IMG/VR virus record: IMGVR_UViG_3300021962_000182
Span: 1 to 47,686 of that record
Source of the DNA: a virus
DNA: 47,686 nt
Direction: 5' to 3' (one strand)
Shown one piece after another: positions 34,009 to 40,896 of the stretch (position 1 is the first letter of the stretch; the number at the start of each line of letters is the position of its first letter). The position numbers were made by a program, and so were the translations under genes. The notes beneath the pieces were generated by a model. The model made no database searches. It saw only the letters and a program-made list of their open reading frames with translations, and was not told where the DNA came from.

Positions 34009-34361
34009 ACCCAATTATAGTTAGAAATTCCAAGATACCAAAGCTAATGAGTTTAGTAATAGATGTATATGCTATTACCCTTTTCCCGTTTATCTTTGTT
34101 GAAGATGATGGAAATTGGGTTACAATTAATCACGAAAGTATACACATTAAACAACAAGCAGAATTATTTGTAATACCTTTTTATATACTTTACGGTTATC
34201 AGTGGTTAATGAACCGACTTAAAGGTATGAATGGTGAACAAGCTTACTACAATATTCAATTTGAATTAGAAGCTTACCAAAATCAAACTGATCAAAACTA
34301 TCTCCAAAACAGAAAAAGAATGGCTTGGAGAGATTATAAACAAGAAGAGAAGATATCATGA
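34005..34361 (+). CDS. HESIH-motif protein, metallopeptidase-like
   Basis: 118 residues if it starts at GTG 34005, which overlaps the previous stop as GTGA; AAGG lies six bases before it. An ATG at 33963 would put 14 extra residues inside the preceding gene and looks less natural. HESIH near residue 47 fits HExxH, followed by QQAELFVIPFYILYGYQW (a probable membrane-associated helix) and NIQFELEAYQNQ, a pattern known from small proteins of bacteria and phages. The second Glu, in FELEAY, could be the third metal ligand. Peptidase activity is not established. Confidence 0.75.
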   Translation: MNPIIVRNSKIPKLMSLVIDVYAITLFPFIFVEDDGNWVTINHESIHIKQQAELFVIPFYILYGYQWLMNRLKGMNGEQAYYNIQFELEAYQNQTDQNYLQNRKRMAWRDYKQEEKIS

Positions 34362-34609
34362 AATCTTTTACAGGAACATTTTTGAAGAAAGACGGAAGTT
34401 CAAGAACCATGAGCTTTGTTAAGGTAAAGGACTTGCCAGAAGCTTTCTTTGATGGTAAGGTTAAAGGGACAGGGAAGCCAAGAACTCTGGCGGAAGGGTC
34501 CGAAATGGTTTATGATTTGGATGCTAAGGAATTTCGTATCTTCAATCATAATACAGTCGTCGGTAACATTATCGAAATGGAACTTGACGATGATTTGCTA
34601 GTAGGTTAG
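34358..34609 (+). CDS. Small beta-barrel protein, WYL_2/DUF2693-like
   Basis: 83 residues. FTGTFLKKDGSSRTMSFVKV followed by VYDLDAKEFRIFNHNTVVG is the strand pattern of the small SH3-like family found in many T4-like phages. The function is unknown; small basic barrels of this kind often bind nucleic acid or partner proteins. It overlaps the previous stop as ATGA. The promoter for gp32 lies in its last 26 bases. Confidence 0.7.
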   Translation: MKSFTGTFLKKDGSSRTMSFVKVKDLPEAFFDGKVKGTGKPRTLAEGSEMVYDLDAKEFRIFNHNTVVGNIIEMELDDDLLVG

Positions 34610-34612
34610 AAT
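34584..34612 (+). promoter_or_regulatory. Sigma70-like promoter of gp32
   Basis: TTGACG (34584-34589), exactly 17 bases, TAGAAT (34607-34612). Transcription should begin near 34619, so the RNA would open almost directly with the hairpin at 34623-34646. Confidence 0.65.
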
Positions 34613-34622
34613 GATAACATGG

Positions 34623-34646
34623 CGGTTGAAGAGATTTGTTCAACCG
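34623..34646 (+). promoter_or_regulatory. 5'-end hairpin in the gp32 leader
   Basis: CGGTTGAA pairs perfectly with TTCAACCG around an eight-base loop. An unstructured A-rich leader then holds the binding site AGGAG (34661-34665) before the ATG at 34673. T4 gene 32 mRNA also starts with a folded element (a pseudoknot) before an unstructured leader that binds gp32. I do not see a strong pseudoknot partner here. A terminator is the alternative reading. Confidence 0.6.
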
Positions 34647-34672
34647 TTCTTAAAACAACAAGGAGTATTAAA

Positions 34673-35461
34673 ATGGCACTAGATATGAGCAAAATGAAGA
34701 ACAAGCTTGAGAAGCTTGCTAATAACGGTAAGGAAAGCAATAATTCTGTTAAATGGAAAATGGAAGAGGGTCAACACTCTGTTCGTATTGTTCCAACTGA
34801 TGATGGTGATCCATTCAAGGAGCTTTATTTCCACTACAAGGTTGGTGGTAAAACAGTTCTTTGCCCCAAAAAGAACTTCAACGATGAATGCCCTGTCTGT
34901 AACTTCGCTTCCCAACTTTGGAAGGAAGGAACTGCTAATGAAGACAAGTCAAGCCAGAAAATGGCTAAGGAACTCTTCCCCAAGCAGCGTTTTATGTCTC
35001 CTGTTCTAGTCCGTGGTGAGGAGGCTAAGGGTGTTCAAGTATGGGAATACGGTAAGCGTGCCTATGAGACGATGATTGGTCTTGTTCTCAATCCAGAATA
35101 CGGAGATATCACCGATCCACAAGACGGTCTTGATCTTGTAATTGATTACTCTAAGCCACCTGTAGGAGCTAAGGATCAATTCCCAGAGACAAAGATCACT
35201 CCTCGTCGTAAATCCTCCCCACTTTGTTCTCCAGAATACGGTGGTCCAGCAAAGTGTAAAGAAATCCTCGATACTATCCCAGATTTCTCCAAGCTTTATC
35301 CTCGTCAAACCACACAAGAAGTCCAAAAGGTTCTTGATGCCGCACTTGCTACCGATGAAAGTGCAGAGGAAGAGTCCAAAGAGGTAGTCCGCGAAGGCAA
35401 AGCCAAGAAAGCAAAAGGCGCAGAAGCAGTAGACGACGCCTTTAATGAATTTGCTGGTTAA
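34673..35461 (+). CDS. Single-stranded DNA-binding protein gp32
   Basis: 262 residues from ATG 34673, with AGGAG before it; the longer in-frame start at 34619 lies at the leader hairpin. His 54, Cys 64, Cys 73 and Cys 76 (in ECPVC) reproduce the H-C-C-C zinc site of T4 gp32. A basic N-terminus (KMKNKLEKL) serves cooperativity, and the acidic tail (about 225-262, DESAEEESKEVV through EAVDDAFNEFAG) contacts replication proteins. It coats single-stranded DNA in replication, recombination and repair. Codon use is biased to C-ending codons, indicating high expression. A terminator follows; the gene has its own promoter and a structured leader. Confidence 0.93.
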   Translation: MALDMSKMKNKLEKLANNGKESNNSVKWKMEEGQHSVRIVPTDDGDPFKELYFHYKVGGKTVLCPKKNFNDECPVCNFASQLWKEGTANEDKSSQKMAKELFPKQRFMSPVLVRGEEAKGVQVWEYGKRAYETMIGLVLNPEYGDITDPQDGLDLVIDYSKPPVGAKDQFPETKITPRRKSSPLCSPEYGGPAKCKEILDTIPDFSKLYPRQTTQEVQKVLDAALATDESAEEESKEVVREGKAKKAKGAEAVDDAFNEFAG

Positions 35462-35473
35462 TCTACACTAACT

Positions 35474-35509
35474 GAGCGGGTGTATCTTTCGGGGTATGCC
35501 CGCTCTTTT
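35474..35509 (+). terminator. Rho-independent terminator after gp32
   Basis: GAGCGGGTGTA pairs with TATGCCCGCTC (11 pairs, two wobbles) around a ten-base loop and continues into TTTT. Confidence 0.88.
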
Positions 35510-35527
35510 CATATACAAAGGAACAAA

Positions 35528-36673
35528 ATGGCTAAAAAAACAACGACTCAAACAACGACAAATGGTAAATTATCAATAGCTCAATTAAAAGATATGATTA
35601 ACAAAAAAGCTGGTGCTGAAGTAGCATTTAATCTTGTTGATGATAACCCAACAAACGTAACAGAATGGATACCAACAGGTTCACGCTGGCTTGATTCAAT
35701 TATTTGTAAAGGTAAATTAGCTGGAATTCCTGTAGGTAAAATTGTAGAGATTGCTGGTCTTGAAGCTTCTGGTAAATCATATATGGCTGCTCAAATTGCG
35801 GCTAATGCTCAAAAGATGGGCTTTAATGTTATTTACTTTGACTCCGAATCTGCTCTTGACTCTCAATTCTTGGCTAATGCTGGATGCGATGTTGGTCAGC
35901 TTCTATATGTTCAAGCTCAATCGGTAGAGTTTGTTCTTGAAACTATCGAAACAACCCTAAATGAAAGAACCCTTTATATTTGGGACTCACTCGCTTTAAC
36001 CCCAGCAAACGCAGACCTTGAAGGTGACTTTAATCCTCAATCTTCTATGGCTCAAAAACCTCGTATTCTTTCAAAAGGAATGTCGAAGTTAGTTCAGCCT
36101 ATTGCTAATGCTCACTCAACGGTTATAGTGTTGAACCAGCTTAAAACGAACATCACCAGCACGCCCGCAGAAGCCCTTGTAGAGCCTTATTTCACACCAG
36201 GAGGCAAAGCACTACCTTATGCTTATTCGCTCCGTATATGGCTTACAGGGCGTAAATCAAAGGCATCCTATGTTACGGACGAGAAGGGTTTTAGGATTGG
36301 TTCAGAAGTAAAAGCAAGATTAAAGAAATCTCGTTTTGGGACAGAAGGTAGAGAATGTACTTTCAAAATCTTATGGGGTGGTGAAGATATTTCTATCCAA
36401 GATGAAGAATCATGGTTAGAAGCAATTAAGTCCTCTCCTCACTTTGAACAAGCTGGTGCATGGTCCTCAATTGTTTATGAAGATGGAACAAAAGAGAAAT
36501 TCCAAGCTGCTATGTGGAACGAGAAGCTACAAAGTCCAAAGTTTAGGTCAAGAGTTCTTGAAATTATGGATAAAGAATTGATTAAGAACTTTGAAACAAA
36601 AGAAGGTCACGCATCAAATTATTATAATATTGATGGTGAAGGACCAGACGATATAGACGCAGAAGTAGAATAA
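35528..36673 (+). CDS. uvsX: UvsX/RecA-family recombinase
   Basis: 381 residues from ATG 35528, with AAAGGA eight bases upstream; the ATG-less extension to 35480 lies within the terminator. Walker A is GLEASGKS (77-84). Walker B is in RTLYIWDSLAL, near 150. VIVLNQLKTNI near 205 is the L2-proximal segment. It forms filaments on single-stranded DNA and drives strand invasion in recombination-dependent replication, working with gp32 just upstream. It matches T4 UvsX in length (391) and in motif order. No clear promoter of its own was found, so expression may depend on read-through past the gp32 terminator. Confidence 0.93.
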   Translation: MAKKTTTQTTTNGKLSIAQLKDMINKKAGAEVAFNLVDDNPTNVTEWIPTGSRWLDSIICKGKLAGIPVGKIVEIAGLEASGKSYMAAQIAANAQKMGFNVIYFDSESALDSQFLANAGCDVGQLLYVQAQSVEFVLETIETTLNERTLYIWDSLALTPANADLEGDFNPQSSMAQKPRILSKGMSKLVQPIANAHSTVIVLNQLKTNITSTPAEALVEPYFTPGGKALPYAYSLRIWLTGRKSKASYVTDEKGFRIGSEVKARLKKSRFGTEGRECTFKILWGGEDISIQDEESWLEAIKSSPHFEQAGAWSSIVYEDGTKEKFQAAMWNEKLQSPKFRSRVLEIMDKELIKNFETKEGHASNYYNIDGEGPDDIDAEVE

Positions 36674-36677
36674 AACA

Positions 36678-36713
36678 AAGGCTTCCTAGGGGTTGACGCT
36701 CTTAGGAAGCCTT
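36678..36713 (+). promoter_or_regulatory. Hairpin overlapping the promoter after uvsX
   Basis: AAGGCTTCCTA pairs perfectly with TAGGAAGCCTT around a 14-base loop that contains the -35 hexamer TTGACG. There is no following T tract (GTTACT), so this is a poor intrinsic terminator; it may instead be an operator or an RNA 3' end for uvsX. Confidence 0.6.
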
Positions 36714-36721
36714 GTTACTAT
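36693..36721 (+). promoter_or_regulatory. Sigma70-like promoter of the deaminase gene
   Basis: TTGACG, 17 bases, TACTAT. The spacer is mostly the right arm of the hairpin at 36678-36713. The predicted start lies about 17 bases before the ATG at 36745. Confidence 0.6.
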
Positions 36722-36744
36722 CTTGGTGTTGGAGATTGAACATC

Positions 36745-37161
36745 ATGGAGTCGGACCCGAAGTTGTCTAAGAAGAAGCAGCGGTTTATTGACCTTGCCGC
36801 ACGAATCGCACAGCAGACCGAGTTTAAGGAATACAAGCATGGTGCCGTTCTTGTTCGTGCTGGAGCCGTTCTAAATACCTCTTGTAACAAGAACAAGTAT
36901 AAGGCATGGGCAAATCAGTTTCGTAAGAAGCAGCGTGGTCATGCTACTGTTCATGCTGAGATTGGTGCTATTCTTGGTCTTGATCGTTCTGTGACTGAGG
37001 GTGCTACCATTTATGTTGTTCGCGTTGGAAAGTGTGGAGATCTGAAGAACTCTAAGCCTTGTCCGATGTGCGAAGCTGCTATGCAGTATGTGGGCATCAA
37101 GAAGGTTGTTTATTCCTCCGAAGATGGTAAGATTGAAACTATGAGGATTTATAATGAGTGA
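36745..37161 (+). CDS. Deoxycytidylate/cytidine deaminase-family protein
   Basis: 138 residues. The zinc-dependent deaminase signature is complete: H70-A71-E72 and P105-C106-P107-M108-C109 (HAEIGA and PCPMC). It would convert dCMP to dUMP, feeding ThyX in the same region. The length and the absence of a regulatory insert leave cytidine or another substrate open, but the phage context favours dCMP deaminase. GGAG is ten bases upstream. The in-frame start at 36712 would place the start in the promoter. It ends in an eight-base overlap with the next ATG. Confidence 0.85.
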   Translation: MESDPKLSKKKQRFIDLAARIAQQTEFKEYKHGAVLVRAGAVLNTSCNKNKYKAWANQFRKKQRGHATVHAEIGAILGLDRSVTEGATIYVVRVGKCGDLKNSKPCPMCEAAMQYVGIKKVVYSSEDGKIETMRIYNE

Positions 37162-37483
37162 GAATAAAATTACCTATAGTGCTATATACCAACCCTACCT
37201 TGATTACAATAATCCTTGGGAAAGAGCCAAAGAGGGTTGTTGGATAATCAGAAAGAAAGATGGGACAACTTCTACTCGCCGTCTTACAGAAGAAGAAATG
37301 GTAGAAGGACTAGAACAAGTTCATTATGCTATGGCTGTTAGTTGTGATATAATGATGAACAAGATGTTGGACCTTCAAAATAGTGGTCGCTCTTTGTCTA
37401 TTAGTGATATTGTTCTTGAAACTATTAACGCTGTTGGAAGCGAAATCAAAAGGAGAAAAAATGAACCAAATATGGGAAACTGA
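37154..37483 (+). CDS. Small hypothetical protein, overlaps deaminase
   Basis: 109 residues, mixed alpha-beta, with a Trp/Arg-containing start (WERAKEGCWIIRKKDGTTSTRRLTEEE) and a helical centre. Its start overlaps the deaminase stop by eight bases and its end overlaps the next gene by 23 bases, so it is translated as part of the same message. No family was recognised. Confidence 0.6.
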   Translation: MSENKITYSAIYQPYLDYNNPWERAKEGCWIIRKKDGTTSTRRLTEEEMVEGLEQVHYAMAVSCDIMMNKMLDLQNSGRSLSISDIVLETINAVGSEIKRRKNEPNMGN

Positions 37484-37832
37484 AATTACCAATAAGTATC
37501 CAAAGACCTTCGCTCGCCTTTCTTACTTTGAGTGTTCTGGCGGTTGGAAAGACCTTATTGCTGAAATCGCAGAGGTTAGCGAGAAGTATAATAATACTCA
37601 AGTAAATAGCGATTATCATATTACGGCAGCACAAGTTAAGGAAAAGTTTGGAGGACTTAGGTTCTATATTGATAGCGGCGAGGAATGTCCGCATGAAGTT
37701 TATCTGGAAATCTCCAATCTTATTGCCGAAGTAGAAAATAGGTCTTATAAAATTTGTGAGGTTTGTGGAGAAGAGGCCCAAAAGAGGCGCGAAAGGTCTT
37801 GGGTTAAAACTCTGTGCGATAAACATGCTTAA
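37461..37832 (+). CDS. Hypothetical protein with C-terminal zinc-ribbon-type Cys
   Basis: 123 residues from ATG 37461, preceded by AAAGGAG; the in-frame start at 37383 is internal to the previous gene. The centre holds ITAAQVKEKFGGLRFYID, a pattern of a widespread family of small phage and bacterial proteins of unknown role, followed by ICEVCGEEAQKRR and TLCDKH, four metal-type ligands (two Cys, then Cys/His). Confidence 0.7.
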   Translation: MNQIWETEITNKYPKTFARLSYFECSGGWKDLIAEIAEVSEKYNNTQVNSDYHITAAQVKEKFGGLRFYIDSGEECPHEVYLEISNLIAEVENRSYKICEVCGEEAQKRRERSWVKTLCDKHA

Positions 37833-38046
37833 TGTGGGCGATTTAGTATGGGTTAATAAATTTAGTCCATCATTTAGCTCACACCTATTAGCGGATACTC
37901 CAATAGGGCAACAAACCTTATTTAGAGAGTATTCGCTTTTAGGTATTGTTATGGAAATTTATCCAGATATTTATTGTGTTTATCTTACCGAAGCCCAAAG
38001 TTACAAATATTTATATAAGGAGGATGTTATTAAATGCCAAGATTGA
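37825..38046 (+). CDS. Small beta-rich hypothetical protein
   Basis: 73 residues if initiated at ATG 37825, eight bases before the previous stop; the ATG at 37756 lies inside the preceding gene. The sequence MLNVGDLVWVNKF followed by a hydrophobic beta pattern is that of a small SH3-like barrel. It overlaps the exonuclease start by 13 bases. Unknown function. Confidence 0.55.
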   Translation: MLNVGDLVWVNKFSPSFSSHLLADTPIGQQTLFREYSLLGIVMEIYPDIYCVYLTEAQSYKYLYKEDVIKCQD

Positions 38047-38996
38047 TGATTGTAGATGCTCTTAATATGTTCATTAGAGCATACATTACAAATCCTACCC
38101 TATCTCCAAATGGACAACCAGTTGGAGGTGTAGTTGGCACGATTAATATTCTTCAAAAGCTTATTAAACAAACTCAACCAGACCAAATTATTATTTGTTG
38201 GGATGGTGAGAATGGCTCTAAAAAGCGAAAGAGTATGAATTCTAACTATAAAGAAGGTCGTAATCCTATTCGTCTTAATCGTGATGTAAGAAATCTAGAC
38301 GAGAACCAAGAACTTGAGAATAAAATCTGGCAACAAACAAGATTGGCTGAATATTTTAATAACTTTCCAATCATTCAGTTTATGTATCCTAATATTGAGG
38401 CAGATGATTTAATTTCTTATGTTGCTACCCATTCTCATTATAGAGATTGGCAGAAAGTAATTGTATCCTCAGACAAAGATTTTATACAACTTGTTAACGA
38501 TAAAACAATTCTTTTTAGACCTATTCAAGAACAAATCTTAACTACCAAAAAAGTATTAACAGAATTTGGTGTTCATCCTAACAATTTTGCTTTAGCTAGG
38601 GCTGTTGCTGGTGATGCTTCCGACAATCTTAAAGGTGTTGGAGGAGTAGGAATGAAAACACTTTCTAAGCGTGTTCCTCTTCTTCAATTAAGTGAATTCT
38701 GCACGGTTGATAAACTTGTTGAGTATTGTGCTAATCAAGATCAAAAGATTAAATGTTTTACTTCAATCGCATCAAGCCGTGAGGCGATTAGCGACAATTA
38801 TCGCCTCATGCAACTAGCGACTCCACATATCTCTCCACAAGTTAGAAGTCATATGAATGAAACATTAGAAACCTTCCAACCAGAACTAAACCAATTAGAG
38901 TTTAAAAAGATGTCTATACAAGATGGTTTTGGAACTGTAGATCATTCATATTTGATTACAGCTATGAAGAAATTTGTCGCTAATGGCACTATTTAG
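38034..38996 (+). CDS. 5'-3' exonuclease / flap endonuclease-family protein
   Basis: 320 residues of the FEN/T5-exonuclease family. Catalytic metal ligands are seen in order: D8 (LMIVDALN), CWDGENGSKKR near 57, NIEADDL near 120, and SSDKDFIQL near 143. GDASDNLKGVGGVGMKT near 198 is the helix-hairpin-helix DNA-binding segment. T4 RNase H has the same role in removing RNA primers and flaps (305 residues). AAGGAGG lies nine bases upstream. It is a partner for the exonuclease-free polymerase encoded at 30388, which lacks a 5' nuclease domain. Confidence 0.88.
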   Translation: MPRLMIVDALNMFIRAYITNPTLSPNGQPVGGVVGTINILQKLIKQTQPDQIIICWDGENGSKKRKSMNSNYKEGRNPIRLNRDVRNLDENQELENKIWQQTRLAEYFNNFPIIQFMYPNIEADDLISYVATHSHYRDWQKVIVSSDKDFIQLVNDKTILFRPIQEQILTTKKVLTEFGVHPNNFALARAVAGDASDNLKGVGGVGMKTLSKRVPLLQLSEFCTVDKLVEYCANQDQKIKCFTSIASSREAISDNYRLMQLATPHISPQVRSHMNETLETFQPELNQLEFKKMSIQDGFGTVDHSYLITAMKKFVANGTI

Positions 38997-38997
38997 G
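38988..38997 (+). promoter_or_regulatory. Weak copy of the late motif (ACTATTTAGG)
   Basis: Eight of ten bases match and it overlaps the exonuclease stop; it ends two bases before the ATG at 39000, much as at 5935. It could allow separate late expression of the tagged protein at 39000. Chance is not excluded. Confidence 0.25.
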
Positions 38998-38999
38998 GT

Positions 39000-39746
39000 A
39001 TGCAACAAAAATTAATACTAGAGAACTGGCGTAAATTTCTTAAAGAAGAAGTTGAGGGCTTAGACTTAGTTAAGCAAGAAACTGAAGAAAGTTTAGAAGA
39101 TACATCAACCACCAAAGCTCAACCAACAGTTCAGCAACAACAACAAACTATTGAAGATACTATAATTGGAAATTTAGAAAACGATCTAAATAAAGCTAAA
39201 CAAACAGCAGAATCAGAAGGTATTAATAAATCAGAACTTCAAAATGCTATACTTGATAAAGTAAAAGAAATTCTTAAAGAATCAAAAAAGAAAAAGAAAA
39301 AGAAATCTGGTGACCGTTGCACAAGAATAGCAAAACGTAAATATGATGTTTGGCCTTCTGCTTATGCTTCTGGAGCCGTTGTAAAGTGTCGTCAAGGAAA
39401 GATTTGGAAAGGCGTAAGCGAAAATGCCTCCGATCAAGAAATTGACGACGCTTTATTACTAGAAGAAGTAGAAATTATTGAAGAAGCTAAAAAAAAAGCT
39501 TATAAACCAAACTTCTCAAAAGAAAAAGAGCAAGGTCTTCACGGATGGTTTGCTCGTAACGATGGAAAAGGTTGGGTAAATTGTAGAACTGGTGGTCCAT
39601 GTGGAAGAGATAATGCCGATAAAGGTGGTAAATACCCAGCTTGTAGACCAACAAAAGCACAGTGTAAATCTGCTGGTAAAGGACCATTAAGAAAAAAGAA
39701 ATCTTCTTCTCCTATCTCATGGACGAAAAAGAAAAAGAAGGACTAA
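39000..39746 (+). CDS. Tagged protein with Cys-rich basic domains (putative capsid cargo)
   Basis: 248 residues. The N-terminus MQQKLILENWRKFLKE has the W-x-x-F-L-x-E tag and ends in an L-K-E site. A Gln/Thr-rich linker and helices follow to about 90, then a Lys run (KKKKKKK). The middle (RCTRIAKRKYDVWPSAYASG, VKCRQGKIW) and the end (GLHGWFARNDGKGWVNCRTG, YPACRPTKAQCKSAGKGP) are two Cys/Gly/Lys-rich domains of a type recurrent in marine and algal viruses, with function unknown. The domains look nucleic-acid-binding by charge. A capsid-packaged protein is inferred from the tag. Confidence 0.7.
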   Translation: MQQKLILENWRKFLKEEVEGLDLVKQETEESLEDTSTTKAQPTVQQQQQTIEDTIIGNLENDLNKAKQTAESEGINKSELQNAILDKVKEILKESKKKKKKKSGDRCTRIAKRKYDVWPSAYASGAVVKCRQGKIWKGVSENASDQEIDDALLLEEVEIIEEAKKKAYKPNFSKEKEQGLHGWFARNDGKGWVNCRTGGPCGRDNADKGGKYPACRPTKAQCKSAGKGPLRKKKSSSPISWTKKKKKD

Positions 39747-39753
39747 TTAAAAC

Positions 39754-40845
39754 ATGACTAAATATTCATCATTTAACCAACAACAACTAATAACTGAAAG
39801 TTGGAGAGCGTTTCTTATCGAACAAGAACAAACTCAACCACAGCAACCACAGCAACTACAAAATCAACAAAATAATCAAAATCCTGTAAAACAACCTAAT
39901 ATATTACAGTTAGTTACAGCATCAAATACTAAATTAAAGGTTACCCAACCAGGACCATCAAACAAAACAAAAGAACAACTCAATAATCAACAAAATATTA
40001 ATAATTTAAAAACATTACTTAATAAAAAAGATTACAAAGGTTTTCTAGAAGCTTTTACAAAAATTCTTAACACTGATCCAAATAGTGGTGATAGAGAAGA
40101 AGTAATAAATAATGCAAATTTATTGTTTAATAAAGGAAGAACTTATAATTTTAAAAAATCAGATAATCCAAAAACATATACAAGAAAAGCTCAAATAAAT
40201 GAAAAACAATATGGACCAATAGCTTCTACTATAGAAGGAGGTTTTTCTTTAGCTAAAAAAGGTTTGCTAAATTTAGGCGACGGAGATATTGAAGCAGGTT
40301 TAAAAAAGTTTGTAGGTGCCTCAGCAACTATGGTATTAAGTAGCATGATAATTTCAAATGTAGTTAATATGCTTCAAAAAGCAGATCCTACAGATTTACA
40401 AGACACTTTACAATTAATAGATCATTTAAAAAATTCATTATCAATATCAAATCCAGCACAATTAGTCAAAATGTTTCAAACAGTACAAACTGCCAAAGGA
40501 ATATCAGAAAGTAGTTTATACGATGATGCCCATTTAGATGATGGAACTCTTGTTTGCCCACAGTGTTTGCAAGAGTTACTTGAAAATGATACAGGAATTC
40601 TTCAAGAAGCTAAATATCAAGGTAAAACAGTTACACTTAACAAGCCCATGAAAGGTGATGTTAAGAAATCAAAAGTTTATGTAAAGAACGAAAAAGGTAA
40701 TGTTGTAAAAGTAAACTTTGGCGACAAGAATATGAAGATTAAAAAGAATATTCCAGCAAGACGTAAATCTTTTAGAGCACGCCACAACTGTGAAAACCCA
40801 GGACCAAAGACCAAAGCTCGTTATTGGTCTTGTAAAGCTTGGTAG
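39754..40845 (+). CDS. Tagged protein with conserved C-terminal basic domain (putative capsid cargo)
   Basis: 363 residues. The N-terminus reads QQLITESWRAFLIEQ at about 10-24, the third copy of the W-x-x-F-L-x-E tag, ending in L-I-E; T4 Alt begins with a similar LITE string. A Gln/Asn-rich linker extends to about 75, then helical regions. At 260-300 is VCPQCLQELLE with a CxxC pair. The last 65 residues, VYVKNEKGNVVKVNFGDKN and RRKSFRARHNCENPGPKTKA then RYWSCKAW, form a domain found repeatedly in marine phage proteins. Follows the previous gene after seven bases. Confidence 0.7.
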   Translation: MTKYSSFNQQQLITESWRAFLIEQEQTQPQQPQQLQNQQNNQNPVKQPNILQLVTASNTKLKVTQPGPSNKTKEQLNNQQNINNLKTLLNKKDYKGFLEAFTKILNTDPNSGDREEVINNANLLFNKGRTYNFKKSDNPKTYTRKAQINEKQYGPIASTIEGGFSLAKKGLLNLGDGDIEAGLKKFVGASATMVLSSMIISNVVNMLQKADPTDLQDTLQLIDHLKNSLSISNPAQLVKMFQTVQTAKGISESSLYDDAHLDDGTLVCPQCLQELLENDTGILQEAKYQGKTVTLNKPMKGDVKKSKVYVKNEKGNVVKVNFGDKNMKIKKNIPARRKSFRARHNCENPGPKTKARYWSCKAW

Positions 40846-40874
40846 TTGACTTCTCCAGCTAACCGTATTACTAT
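40846..40874 (+). promoter_or_regulatory. Sigma70-like promoter of the helicase gene
   Basis: TTGACT, exactly 17 bases, TACTAT, beginning directly after the preceding stop. The predicted start near 40881 leaves a short leader of about 16 bases with AGGTG before the ATG at 40897. Confidence 0.65.
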
Positions 40875-40896
40875 CTAATTCCCCAATAGGTGTCTT

